Source of the DNA: Clostridium cellulovorans 743B | Lineage (GTDB): Bacteria; Bacillota; Clostridia; Clostridiales; Clostridiaceae | Assembly (NCBI RefSeq): GCF_000145275.1 | Contig: NC_014393.1 | Location: forward strand, 4,898,001-4,962,000 | Direction: 5' to 3' | DNA: 64,000 nucleotides | Shown: positions 37,332 through 45,862 of the stretch, piece after piece | Layout of the letters: each line of letters begins with the position of its first letter | How positions within the stretch are numbered: the stretch's first letter is position 1 | Position numbers and translations under genes: made by a program | Notes under the pieces: model-generated | What the model was told of the DNA's origin: nothing | The model's input: only the letters and a program-made list of their open reading frames with translations | The model's database searches: none

Positions 37332-38846
37332 TTATAAGGCTTTAATAAATCTATCAAAGGCCTCTTGTCCTTCTGCATCTCTCTTAAATACCCCTGCATG
37401 TTCAAGCACCTTTGAGAATTTAAGACCTACTTCTTTTTGTATTATAGACTCAACATTTTCCTTTGAAATCTCCTGGTATTTATTTATTATCTCTTCACAC
37501 CAAATTTTATGTTTTGCTAATTCTTCATTTCTATCTAAAAGAGAAATTTCCTTCTCTTTTGTTAAAAATGCCTCTAAATCCTTAAGCTCTGTTTTTAACC
37601 TAGCTGGTAATACTGCAAGACCCATTACTTCAATAAGACCTATATTTTCTTTCTTTATGTGATGAAGTTCTTCATGTGGGTGAAAGATACCATCTGGATA
37701 TTGTTCTGTAATTCTATTATTTCTTAATACTAAATCCAATTGATACTTGCCATCCTTCATTCTAGCAATAGGTGTAACAGTGTTGTGTGGTGTATCATTA
37801 GTATATGCAAGTATTTCAACTTTTTCATCTGAATAGTTTTGCCATGTTTTGTAGATGTAATCTCCTGCTTCGATTAAAGCTTCCTTACTCATACTTTCTA
37901 ATCTAATAACAGACATAGGCCACTTAACCTTGTAACCTTTCACATCCTTGAAGCCTTCCATCGTAAATTCTAATTCTGCTCCTGCTTTAGCCATAGCAAA
38001 TTCATAGTTTCCACCTTGGAAATGATCATGAGTCAATATAGATCCTCCAACAATCGGTAAATCTGCATTAGACCCTACAAAGTAATGTGGCAACTTTTCT
38101 ATGAATCCAAGTAATTTCTTAAACCCTTCCTTTGATATCTTCATAGGCTCATGTTCACCTTTAAATACTATACAATGTTCATTATAATACACATAAGGTG
38201 AATATTGTAGAAACCACTTTTCATCCGCTAAAGTTATTGGTATAATTCTATGATTTTGTCTTGCAGGATGATTTACTCTTCCTGCATATCCCTCATTTTC
38301 TTTACACAGAAGACACTTTGGATAAGCACTCGATGGCATATTCTTAGCTGCTGCTATTGCCTTAGGATCTTTTTCTGGTTTTGATAGATTTATAGTTATA
38401 TCTATTTCCCCATATTCTGTACTTGTTTTCCACTTAACATCTTTTAATACCCTTTTCGTTCTTATATAATCAGAACTTCTGCTTAAGTTATAGTAGTAGT
38501 CTGTAGCTTTTTTCTTATCTTCGTCATATAAATTATAGAATTCTCTTATAACTTCTGAAGGTCTAGGCATTAAACAACCCATGATCTTTGTATCAAAAAG
38601 ATCCTTATAAACACTTCCATCACTTTCTAAAATTCCTTTATCAAGAGCCCATAACATTATATTTTCAAGAATAACCTCTGGAGAATCTAAATCTTCATTT
38701 TCAACAACTACCTCTTCTATATCATCAAGAGAAAGTACTTCAAGAATCCTATTTCTTGTATATAACTTATCTATTTCTGTAAATAATCCTCTATTCAATC
38801 CATATTGCAATAGTCTTTCTATTTCATAAGAAATGTTTATCATCAT
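37332..38846 (-). CDS. galT: UDP-glucose--hexose-1-phosphate uridylyltransferase, class II
   Basis: This cytoplasmic enzyme moves UMP from UDP-glucose to galactose-1-phosphate in the Leloir pathway. At 504 residues it is the long, class II form usual in Firmicutes rather than the roughly 350-residue form of E. coli. Recognisable segments are MGCLMPRPSEV, CLLCKENEGYAGR, ILTHDHFQGGNYEFA and TVTPIARM. It lies between galE and galM. A 214-base gap with a hairpin separates it from galE, so a part-terminator or second promoter may adjust its level. Two adjacent ATG codons could start it; the first is used. Confidence 0.94.
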   Translation of the reverse strand: MMINISYEIERLLQYGLNRGLFTEIDKLYTRNRILEVLSLDDIEEVVVENEDLDSPEVILENIMLWALDKGILESDGSVYKDLFDTKIMGCLMPRPSEVIREFYNLYDEDKKKATDYYYNLSRSSDYIRTKRVLKDVKWKTSTEYGEIDITINLSKPEKDPKAIAAAKNMPSSAYPKCLLCKENEGYAGRVNHPARQNHRIIPITLADEKWFLQYSPYVYYNEHCIVFKGEHEPMKISKEGFKKLLGFIEKLPHYFVGSNADLPIVGGSILTHDHFQGGNYEFAMAKAGAELEFTMEGFKDVKGYKVKWPMSVIRLESMSKEALIEAGDYIYKTWQNYSDEKVEILAYTNDTPHNTVTPIARMKDGKYQLDLVLRNNRITEQYPDGIFHPHEELHHIKKENIGLIEVMGLAVLPARLKTELKDLEAFLTKEKEISLLDRNEELAKHKIWCEEIINKYQEISKENVESIIQKEVGLKFSKVLEHAGVFKRDAEGQEAFDRFIKAL

Positions 38847-38905
38847 AGCAATTCACCTAACCTTTATCATTTAAAAATCAATCCTTATATACTCCACTAA
38901 CCTCT

Positions 38906-38970
38906 TGCGTAAAAACCGCAGAAATACATAGAGAGTTCCTTAGTTAAATTTAACATGGAACTCTTTGTAT
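38906..38970 (-). promoter_or_regulatory. Hairpins between galE and galT
   Basis: On the minus strand, ATACAAAGAGTTCC and GGAACTCTCTATGTAT (38970-38924) form an imperfect stem. It is followed by a small TGCG-TTTTTA-CGCA hairpin at 38920-38906. No strong T run follows the first stem. A read-through attenuator or processing site inside the gal operon is plausible. Confidence 0.4.
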
Positions 38971-39060
38971 GCAGTCAAGAAACTACCTTCATTCTTATTA
39001 ATAATTTAAGATAATATTATTAGTATATTTGACAATAGTGTCTTGGCTAGAATCTATATA

Positions 39061-40050
39061 CTAATCTTCAAAACCATTTTTATGAGTGTTGTGGAAATTC
39101 CAAGCTGAAGCAATTATCTCTTCAACATTCATGCATTTTGGAGTCCATCCAAGAATTTCTTTTGCTTTTTCACTTGATGCAACTAATACCGCAGGATCTC
39201 CTGCTCTTCTTGGAGAAACTTTTGCTGGAATAGGGTGCCCAGTAACTCTTCTTGCTGCTTCAATCATCTCTTTAACAGAGAAACCATTTCCGTTTCCAAG
39301 GTTAAACACATCACTATCAGCTCCAGATCTTAATCTTTCTAAAGCTAAGATATGACCTTCAATTAAATCTCTTATATAAATATAATCCCTTATACAAGTA
39401 CCATCAGCTGTTGGATAATCATCACCATAAATCATTATGCTTTCTCTTTTCCCTAATGGAACTTGCAGTATTAATGGTATTAAATGAGTTTCTGGTGAAT
39501 GAGCCTCTCCAATTAAACCATTTTCATGTGCTCCTGCAACATTGAAATATCTAAGTGCTATAAACTTAATGCCATGAGCTTGATCACACCACTTCATCAT
39601 CTTTTCCATAGCTAATTTAGTTTCACCATAAGTATTTGTTGGATTAGTATCTAAAGATTCTACTACTGGTACAGTTTTTGGTTCACCATAAACTGCTGCT
39701 GTAGATGAAAATACTATTTTCTTTACATCATTTGCTATCATCGCTTCTAAAAGCTTTTGTGCTCCATAAACATTGTTATTATAATACTTAAGAGGTTTCT
39801 CCATGCTTTCTCCTACTAGAGAATTAGCTGCAAAGTGAATAACTGCATCTATGGAATTTTCTTTGAATACCTTATTCATAAAATCAAAGTCTATTACATC
39901 TCCTTCATAGAACTTAGCCTTCTCATGAACTGCTGCTCTATGACCAGTTTGAAGATTATCAACAACTACTACGTCTTCGCCTCTTTCAATTAATTCATAT
40001 ACACAATGTGAGCCTATATATCCAGCTCCTCCACATACTAAAACGCTCAT
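39061..40050 (-). CDS. galE: UDP-glucose 4-epimerase
   Basis: This NAD-dependent cytoplasmic epimerase regenerates UDP-glucose from UDP-galactose. It has 329 residues. The Rossmann motif is GGAGYIGSH, and the active-site pair lies in SSTAAVYG (Ser/Thr) and YGETKLAMEK (Tyr-x3-Lys); the substrate region HLIPLILQVPLGKR and the C-terminal LGWTPK are typical. A GTG six codons upstream keeps the frame open, but AAAGGA is spaced correctly for the ATG at 40050. It follows galK by 35 bases. Confidence 0.95.
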   Translation of the reverse strand: MSVLVCGGAGYIGSHCVYELIERGEDVVVVDNLQTGHRAAVHEKAKFYEGDVIDFDFMNKVFKENSIDAVIHFAANSLVGESMEKPLKYYNNNVYGAQKLLEAMIANDVKKIVFSSTAAVYGEPKTVPVVESLDTNPTNTYGETKLAMEKMMKWCDQAHGIKFIALRYFNVAGAHENGLIGEAHSPETHLIPLILQVPLGKRESIMIYGDDYPTADGTCIRDYIYIRDLIEGHILALERLRSGADSDVFNLGNGNGFSVKEMIEAARRVTGHPIPAKVSPRRAGDPAVLVASSEKAKEILGWTPKCMNVEEIIASAWNFHNTHKNGFED

Positions 40051-40085
40051 ATTTGACCATCCTTTCACAAAGTAAATTTTTTTGT

Positions 40086-41252
40086 TTACTTAAGTTTTCT
40101 TGCTCCATCTCCTACATTTACTACATAGAAATCTGCAGTATATCCGATTTTTTCTTTATATTGGTCTCCAACATTTTTTATGAAGTTATCAATTTCAGAA
40201 TTTTTTACTATACTAACAGTACAACCACCAAAGCCAGCACCAGTCATTCTTGAACCAATAACACCCTCTTGTTTCCAAGCAAGTTCAACTAAAGTATCAA
40301 GTTCAATTCCTGTAACTTCATAGTCATCTCTTAAAGATATATGTGAAGCATTCATAAGCTGTCCAAATGTAGCTAAATCTCCGTTATTTAAAGCTTCTAC
40401 TGCCTTTAATGTTCTTTGATTTTCGTAAACAGCATGCTTTGCACGTTTTATCTTTATTTCATCACCTATAAGATTTTTATTTTCTTCGAAAATTTCTTCT
40501 GTTAATTCTCCAAGAGCATTTATATCTAGTTTTTCTTGGAGTTTAGCAAGAGCAGCTTCACATTCTGATCTTCTTTCGTTATATTTTGAATCTGCTAAGC
40601 CACGACGTTTATTTGTGTTTGCAATGATTATTGAAGCATCTCCTAATTCAACTGGAGCATACGTATATTTTAATGTATTTGTATCAAGAAGAACTGCACA
40701 GTTTTCTTTTCCCATACCTATTGCAAATTGGTCCATTATGCCTGAATTTACTCCTATAAATTCATTTTCCGCAAGTTTGCTCATCTTAACCATGGAAATC
40801 ATATCCACATCTACATTAAATAAATCTTTCAATACTATTGAAGTTGCAAGTTCAATTGAAGCTGATGAAGAGAGACCTGCTCCGTTTGGTATATTTCCAT
40901 AGAATAATACTTCAAAACCTTGCTCGATTTTAAATCCGTTTTGGCCAAATGCCCAAATTACACCCTTTGGATAATTTGCCCAATCATGTTCTTTTAAATT
41001 AGTTAGTTCGTTTACACTGAACTCAATTATTCCCAATTGTTCAAAGTTATCAGAATATAGTCTAACTTTGTTATCATCTCTTTTTCTCGCGATAGCATAA
41101 GTACCTATAGTTAACGCACAAGGGAATACGTTACCACCATTATAGTCTGTATGCTCTCCTATCAGATTAACTCTACCTGGTGCAAAGTATGTTTCTACAT
41201 TTTCTGAGTTTCCAAAAACTTTTGCAAAGTTATTTACTAATTGTTTTATCAT
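40086..41252 (-). CDS. galK: Galactokinase
   Basis: This cytoplasmic GHMP-family kinase phosphorylates alpha-D-galactose with ATP to galactose-1-phosphate. Its 388 residues are typical. The galactokinase signature GRVNLIGEHTDYNGG lies near residue 27, the GHMP ATP-binding motif GLSSSASIE near residue 120, and the C-terminal motif GSRMTGAGFGGCTVSI is complete. It is the first gene of galK-galE-galT-galM. Upstream lie a TTGCTT-17-TATAAT promoter and a perfect 14-bp palindrome that may bind the LacI-type regulator encoded after the operon. Confidence 0.96.
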   Translation of the reverse strand: MIKQLVNNFAKVFGNSENVETYFAPGRVNLIGEHTDYNGGNVFPCALTIGTYAIARKRDDNKVRLYSDNFEQLGIIEFSVNELTNLKEHDWANYPKGVIWAFGQNGFKIEQGFEVLFYGNIPNGAGLSSSASIELATSIVLKDLFNVDVDMISMVKMSKLAENEFIGVNSGIMDQFAIGMGKENCAVLLDTNTLKYTYAPVELGDASIIIANTNKRRGLADSKYNERRSECEAALAKLQEKLDINALGELTEEIFEENKNLIGDEIKIKRAKHAVYENQRTLKAVEALNNGDLATFGQLMNASHISLRDDYEVTGIELDTLVELAWKQEGVIGSRMTGAGFGGCTVSIVKNSEIDNFIKNVGDQYKEKIGYTADFYVVNVGDGARKLK

Positions 41253-41291
41253 AATTTATTATTCTCCCAACTAATTTATTGTTATATCTAC

Positions 41292-41357
41292 ATTATAAAT
41301 TTGTATCGTAAAAAAAGCAACGGGTTTCAAGTAAAATTTTACTGATTTTTTACTAAT
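41292..41357 (-). promoter_or_regulatory. gal operon promoter and operator region
   Basis: A minus-strand promoter reads TTGCTT (41320-41315), 17 bases, TATAAT (41297-41292). Just upstream lies the perfect palindrome AGTAAAATTTTACT (41330-41343), and beside it TTTACTAAT (41349-41357). These resemble the TTTACTAAA/TTTAGTAAA cluster before lacZ, so common control by a LacI-family protein is likely. An operator upstream of -35 could act by looping or by limiting an activator. Confidence 0.5.
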
Positions 41358-41496
41358 ATTTTTATCATTCCTATTAATTTTTATCCATAAGTTAATTTAA
41401 TTGTTATTTTCCTCTGAACTATTTAATATACTTACTCTGAACAACTGTTGTTGTATTCTATGGTTTATAGAGTTATCACGAAAGGCAGGTGTTTAT

Positions 41497-42180
41497 ATGA
41501 GCAAAGTTTATTCTGTAGTTGTAGCTTTCATTTTAGTTTATGCTATCCTACCTAACATTTACTTCAGACTATTCTCTCACCAAGTACTAAAAAGAGCAGC
41601 TACAAAAAAGAAAATTGTAGCATTAACTTTTGATGATGGCCCTGATCCTAGATATACTCCAGAACTTCTAAATGTATTAAGGAAAAACAATGTAAAATGC
41701 ACTTTTTTTGTTCTAGCTGAAAATGCTTTAAAATATCCTGAACTAATAAAAAGTATAAAAGATGACGGACACTATATAGGGCTACATTCCTTAAGACATA
41801 TAAACGCTATAGTTGAATCACCAAAAAAGACTAGAAACACTTTTTTAAAATCCATAAGTATAATGGAAAAACTAGGGGTTAAAATAACTCTATTTAGACC
41901 ACCTTGGGGAATGGTTAATCTATCAACTATGTTCTACACTAGAACAAATCACTTTAAACCAATACTATGGTCCACCCATTCCTATGATTGGATTGGCTGG
42001 AATACCGTTGAAAATATCAAAAGTCTTCTGCTAAAAAGAATACGCCCCGGAGACATAGTTCTTCTACACGATGGAAGAGGAAAAAATAATGCCCCCAAAA
42101 GAACTATTGCAGCCCTTGAAACAGTAATACCAAAACTAAAAAAAGAAGGTTACGAATTTGTACTAGTAAAAGATCTCTAA
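41497..42180 (+). CDS. Polysaccharide deacetylase (NodB/CE4 domain), membrane-anchored
   Basis: This is a carbohydrate-esterase family 4 enzyme of 227 residues, held outside the membrane by an N-terminal helix. The motifs are in order: TFDDGPD (residues 44-50, catalytic base and metal Asp), HSLRH (97-101, metal His pair), RPPWG, and DIVLLHDG near the C-terminus. It probably deacetylates peptidoglycan or another amino-sugar polymer. The frame extends 32 codons upstream, but AAAGGCAGGTG fits the ATG at 41497. A YkoP-like gene begins 15 bases after its stop, implying one operon. Confidence 0.9.
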   Translation: MSKVYSVVVAFILVYAILPNIYFRLFSHQVLKRAATKKKIVALTFDDGPDPRYTPELLNVLRKNNVKCTFFVLAENALKYPELIKSIKDDGHYIGLHSLRHINAIVESPKKTRNTFLKSISIMEKLGVKITLFRPPWGMVNLSTMFYTRTNHFKPILWSTHSYDWIGWNTVENIKSLLLKRIRPGDIVLLHDGRGKNNAPKRTIAALETVIPKLKKEGYEFVLVKDL

Positions 42181-42195
42181 AGGAGTGCTATTAAA

Positions 42196-42735
42196 ATGAC
42201 AAACAGAATCATAGAAAAAATTGATAACCTTATAGTAAAATTATTTCATTGGAATCATATTCCTTTTAGTGAAACAAACTTTCTATACCTAGATATTTTT
42301 ACCTACAAAGGTAAAAGCAAAAAATTGACTGATGGGACAACAATAAATAAAGGTGACCTTGTAGGTGAAATTCATATCGATAATAAGAATCTAAAGAATC
42401 TTAATACAAGCTATCCTAGTTTAATCCGAAGCTTTCAATGTGAACTAGAAGCATTAAAAATTTGTTATAAAGAGAATACACCAAAATATTCAGAAATAAA
42501 GGCTATTTACGGAGTATCTGTATTTTATGAAATTTTAAAAAGACAAGGTTTTACTATTTTAAAAATAGATAACCCTCTCCTTTGCTTTCTTGGCTCCGTC
42601 TGGGAAAACATTTTAAGATTTGCCTTAAATAGTACTGGTAGAAAATCAAGAAAAAAATTTGTTTTCTCTAAAGAATGTTGGATTTCCAAATCACAAATAG
42701 AGTCTACACGCTCTAGAAATAAGAAAAAAATTTAA
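42196..42735 (+). CDS. YkoP-like protein of unknown function
   Basis: The 179-residue protein has no signal peptide and no clear membrane helix. It starts RIIEKIDNLIVKLFHWNHIP and contains LTDGTTINKGDLVGEIHIDN, then SFQCELEALKICY and VYGVSVFYEILKRQGFTI-like text. This resembles the YkoP group encoded next to polysaccharide deacetylases in bacilli; I recall the link but cannot confirm it here. The gene is coupled to the deacetylase gene by a 15-base gap holding AAAGGAG. The C-terminus is rich in Lys/Arg/Ser. The role is unknown, perhaps accessory to envelope-polymer modification. Confidence 0.6.
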   Translation: MTNRIIEKIDNLIVKLFHWNHIPFSETNFLYLDIFTYKGKSKKLTDGTTINKGDLVGEIHIDNKNLKNLNTSYPSLIRSFQCELEALKICYKENTPKYSEIKAIYGVSVFYEILKRQGFTILKIDNPLLCFLGSVWENILRFALNSTGRKSRKKFVFSKECWISKSQIESTRSRNKKKI

Positions 42736-42774
42736 ATATATGCTATTATTCTTTAAGAGTATTTTTTTAGAAAT

Positions 42775-42813
42775 AAAAAGAAGACTAATACTTTCATTTA
42801 TAGTCTTCTTTTT
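42775..42813. terminator. Bidirectional terminator between YkoP-like gene and 52-residue gene
   Basis: AAAAAGAAGACTA pairs perfectly with TAGTCTTCTTTTT over 13 bp. It lies about 40 bases past the YkoP-like stop and five bases past the stop of the small gene on the other strand. Confidence 0.8.
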
Positions 42814-42817
42814 GCTT

Positions 42818-42976
42818 CTATTTTCTCTTTTCTATCTTTACTTCTATATCATTACCTTCGAAATTTTCATAAGCTGGTGGGTTTTTCCTCGTCCCATGAT
42901 TATCTTGAGCCTCATGAAGTTTTTGTCTTCTTTGTCCTTTTTGCATAGAATCAATGGTATCATGTTGCTTTTTCAT
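42818..42976 (-). CDS. Small basic/hydrophilic protein, 52 residues, unknown
   Basis: This short gene is supported by its signals. The ATG at 42976 lies seven bases after GGAGAGGAG, an excellent ribosome site. The frame runs 52 codons to a TAG and a perfect terminator follows within five bases. The product begins MKKQHDTIDSMQKGQRRQKL, is strongly charged (many Lys, Arg, Gln and Asp) and lacks hydrophobic segments, so it is probably cytosolic and partly disordered. A longer frame on the plus strand over the same bases has no ribosome site and a low-complexity hydrophobic product, so I reject that one. I do not recognise a family. Confidence 0.65.
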   Translation of the reverse strand: MKKQHDTIDSMQKGQRRQKLHEAQDNHGTRKNPPAYENFEGNDIEVKIEKRK

Positions 42977-43133
42977 ATCATCGCTCCTCTCCATAAAAAT
43001 ATTTTCTGCAAAAAAAAACTTTTAATACACGAATTATAATTCTCTCAATTTATTTTTGCTTTCTTATTTTTTTGTAGTAATAATTACATATGTTCCAGAA
43101 GCGTTTTAAAATAATGGTTGTTTTTAGATATGC

Positions 43134-43508
43134 TTAATTAAGTCTGGAGCAAGGATGCCTCTTAACCCAGTTAACATTCTCTTTAATATAATTTAGAACA
43201 CTTTCCCATTGCTCATAGGGGATTGCCTTGGTTGTTTCAATAAAGGTTTTAAGTATGTTTTGGAATTGTATAACATCAATCTCCCTATGAAAAAGCATAT
43301 ATCTTATCTTCTGTAATGGGAGAGTTTTATCAATGTCATATTCATCTAAATAAGAAGTTAATAATGTAGCAGCAACATATTCTTTAGCACCTTTAATACC
43401 TAACGCATATGGATCTTCATGACTTTTACAATCTAAGCTGTAGTTTATATTGATTTCTTCTTCAAGCTCTATACTATCTAGATTTTCAACATAACTAAAA
43501 AAATCCAA
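43134..43508 (-). CDS. Hypothetical acidic protein, 124 residues
   Basis: I do not recognise a family. The start is a TTG at 43508, seven bases after a near-perfect AAGGAGG site, so translation is likely strong. The product is acidic at the N-terminus (MDFFSYVENLDSIELEEEIN) and probably all-helical, with no signal peptide or membrane segment. LKTFIETTKAIPYEQWESVL in the second half suggests a helical protein-interaction module. It stands alone; no partner is suggested by the neighbours. Confidence 0.6.
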   Translation of the reverse strand: MDFFSYVENLDSIELEEEININYSLDCKSHEDPYALGIKGAKEYVAATLLTSYLDEYDIDKTLPLQKIRYMLFHREIDVIQFQNILKTFIETTKAIPYEQWESVLNYIKENVNWVKRHPCSRLN

Positions 43509-43860
43509 TGATGTTCCTCCTTAAAATTAATATTGATCTACTATCAATACTATATCATAAATTGGGGTTTTATGATTACGATTACATACCATTATTTGTT
43601 AATTTTCTATGAAGGCAATTCCATTCTATACATCTATAATTTTTTTAATAGCCAAAACTTTTCTTAATAATCCTACATAAGTAAATGTATCCAATTAAAA
43701 ATAATATGCCCATTTAATATAAAATATTCTTAACCTAAAAAATCTGTCTTGTGTATTTAAAAGGAAACAACTAAAATATATGATATATAGATTTTAAAGC
43801 TGAAATTCTACCGTATTCAAATTAGTTATTGGAAAACATCGAGAAGGGATGTGCTCAAAG
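43509..43860. other. Intergenic region before AI-2E-family gene
   Basis: About 350 AT-rich bases between divergent genes. No RNA motif, terminator or convincing promoter pair is seen. Confidence 0.3.
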
Positions 43861-45012
43861 ATGATATTAGATAAAAAATCAATTTATAAAATTGCAGGCT
43901 TATTAGTTTTCGCTATTACATTTTATTTTTGTGTAAACAATTTTGATGCTGTACTAGGAGTACTTAGTTACTGCTATACTCTATTATTACCTTTTATTTT
44001 AGGAGGATGTATAGCTTTCATATTAAATATTCCAATGAATTATTTTAGCAACAAGTTTTCCAGGGTACAAGGAAATAAATTAGGATCGCTAGTTAGAAAA
44101 GGAAATAAAATTTTCAGTCTTATTTTATCCTTTGTTCTAGTACTAGGCGTAATTATCCTAGTTTTAGCATTAGTTATACCTCAAATTGCAGAAACAGCTA
44201 AACGCTTACCTACAACCTTTGAAAATGCTTCTGTTATAGTAAAATCATGGATAGAAAATGTAGATTGGTTGTCAAATGACATAATTAATAAAATTAATGT
44301 CATTGAAATCGACTGGAATAGTGTATTCAATGAAATAAAATCATCTGTTTTTAACGGTGCTGGTTCCATGATATCATCTACCATTGGAGTTGCTACTTCT
44401 TTCTTAAATGGTGTAGTTAATTTTTCATTAGGTCTTGTATTTTCAATATACTTGCTACTAGACAAAGAAAACTTGAGCAAACAATGCAAGAAAATTCTAT
44501 ATGCATTTCTCCCAAAAGAAAAGGTGGTTTCTATATTAGAAATAGCCTCACTAGCAAATAAGACTTTTTCTAATTTTCTTACTGGACAATGTGTTGAGGC
44601 AGTTATTTTAGGCTTTCTTTTCTTTGTAACTATGAGTATTTTACACTTCCCCTATGCTATGGTAGTAAGCGTATTTATTGCTTGCACAGCACTTATACCT
44701 GTTTTTGGCGCTTTCATAGGAGGAGGTTTAGGATTTTTCTTAATTGTTATGGATAATCCAACTAAAGCACTTTTATTTTTAGTCCTATTTTTAGTCTTAC
44801 AGCAAATTGAAGGAAATCTTATATATCCACGTGTCGTAGGAAATTCTGTAGGTCTCCCATCAATGTGGGTACTTGTAGCAATTACCCTCGGTGGCAAGTT
44901 AATGGGGTTAACTGGAATGCTTATATTTATTCCATTATGTTCTGTAGCTTATGTATTATTCCGTAAAGCAGTCAATAATAAACTGTACAAAAAGAAAATT
45001 ATAGTAGAGTAG
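43861..45012 (+). CDS. AI-2E family transporter (PerM/YtvI-like membrane protein)
   Basis: This is an integral membrane protein of 383 residues with about eight hydrophobic segments in the typical PerM layout: two helix pairs, then an extracellular region (residues 100-150), then the conserved C-terminal helices including GGGLGFFLIVMDNPTKAL and LQQIEGNLIYPRVVGNSVGL. The family exports small molecules or acts as a Na+/H+ antiporter; the name AI-2E does not prove autoinducer transport. An ATG four codons upstream directly abuts the AAGGG site, so the ATG at 43861 is preferred, though 12 bases is a long spacing. It is monocistronic, with a strong terminator at 45027. Confidence 0.88.
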   Translation: MILDKKSIYKIAGLLVFAITFYFCVNNFDAVLGVLSYCYTLLLPFILGGCIAFILNIPMNYFSNKFSRVQGNKLGSLVRKGNKIFSLILSFVLVLGVIILVLALVIPQIAETAKRLPTTFENASVIVKSWIENVDWLSNDIINKINVIEIDWNSVFNEIKSSVFNGAGSMISSTIGVATSFLNGVVNFSLGLVFSIYLLLDKENLSKQCKKILYAFLPKEKVVSILEIASLANKTFSNFLTGQCVEAVILGFLFFVTMSILHFPYAMVVSVFIACTALIPVFGAFIGGGLGFFLIVMDNPTKALLFLVLFLVLQQIEGNLIYPRVVGNSVGLPSMWVLVAITLGGKLMGLTGMLIFIPLCSVAYVLFRKAVNNKLYKKKIIVE

Positions 45013-45026
45013 CCCTAAGTACAAAA

Positions 45027-45065
45027 GGACCATGATTAAGTATTTTTATCTCTTAATCATGGTCC
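45027..45065 (+). terminator. Terminator after the AI-2E-family gene
   Basis: GGACCATGATTAAG pairs perfectly over 14 bp with 45052-45065, and CTTTC follows. Confidence 0.75.
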
Positions 45066-45437
45066 CTTTCATAGTAAAAGTGTTTTTATGTATAAATAAA
45101 TAATATCTTAGGAAACTTTTTAGTGAGTGTACGGAAACTTCAACATAACTATGTATTTATCATATAATCCAATGAAATGCTCCATCCCCATAGAACATTT
45201 TTGCTGATCTAAACAAAATATATTCAGACTACCTCATTAGAGTATATTGAATATTTCTATACTGAAATTCCGATTTATCTTTGTAATATTTTAGAAAAGT
45301 AGATTTGTCGAGATACTAGTCTATCTATATTATAAAAAGTATGGACTTTTAAATAAATCAAGATTTCGGTTCGAAAAACTATATGTAATTCTATATCTAA
45401 TTAATAATTCTCCCTATTTGTAATATCCCTTTTTCAT
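45066..45437. other. AT-rich intergenic region with no recognised gene
   Basis: About 370 bases between convergent genes. Short peptide-like stretches are broken by stops in all frames. I see no clear terminator for the minus-strand small gene. It could hold a decayed gene. Confidence 0.3.
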
Positions 45438-45704
45438 TTACCCCTGAATTTCGAAATTATAATTTATATCTCTGTAGCTTGCCAATCTATGTTTTATAAG
45501 TGGATTGCTGAAAGCAATAGTCTTAGCTTCCTCAATGTCTTCTGCTTGAAATGTAAAAGTTCCAGAATTCTTTGTAACCATTCCACCCACCATTAAGTTT
45601 CCTAAAATATCTTTATTACCTATATAGCTTACCTTTGTGTCACAAATATTATGTAAATTCATCTCGTCTAATTTATAGCTTACTCTAACTAAAAGATTTT
45701 GCAC
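45438..45704 (-). CDS. Small uncharacterised protein, apparently LexA-controlled
   Basis: The product has 88 residues from a GTG at 45704. An ATG four codons upstream directly abuts the AAAGGAG site, leaving no spacing, so I prefer the GTG. No signal peptide or membrane segment is present. The segment SGTFTFQAEDIEEAKTIAFS followed by NPLI resembles the end of YCII-like ferredoxin-fold domains, but the N-terminal half does not, so the family is uncertain. The notable point is the promoter: a LexA box lies between perfect -35 and near-perfect -10 elements about 160 bases upstream, so the gene is likely induced by DNA damage. Confidence 0.65.
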   Translation of the reverse strand: MQNLLVRVSYKLDEMNLHNICDTKVSYIGNKDILGNLMVGGMVTKNSGTFTFQAEDIEEAKTIAFSNPLIKHRLASYRDINYNFEIQG

Positions 45705-45862
45705 CTTAATACACATCTCCTTTGTTTATGTTATTAAATAACTTTCTTATGTATACCCTCAGTATTATAAAATGAAAGCTTATTAAAACTTCTAACTATC
45801 ATTATCACTGTTTTAAACCTTGTGAATTAATCTAGGTTTTATTGGAACCCCTGTATACTATT

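Noticed and set aside
41320..41336. CcpA cre site before galK (TTGAAACCCGTTGCTT)
   Set aside because: The central CG is one base out of register with the cre consensus, so the match is not convincing.
42740..43039. 99-codon plus-strand frame after the YkoP-like gene
   Set aside because: It has no ribosome site, a low-complexity Phe/Leu/Ile-rich product, and runs through a perfect terminator. The minus-strand 52-codon gene over the same bases has far better signals.
43849..43860. ATG four codons upstream in the AI-2E-family gene
   Set aside because: It directly abuts the AAGGG site with no spacing; the next ATG is more plausible.
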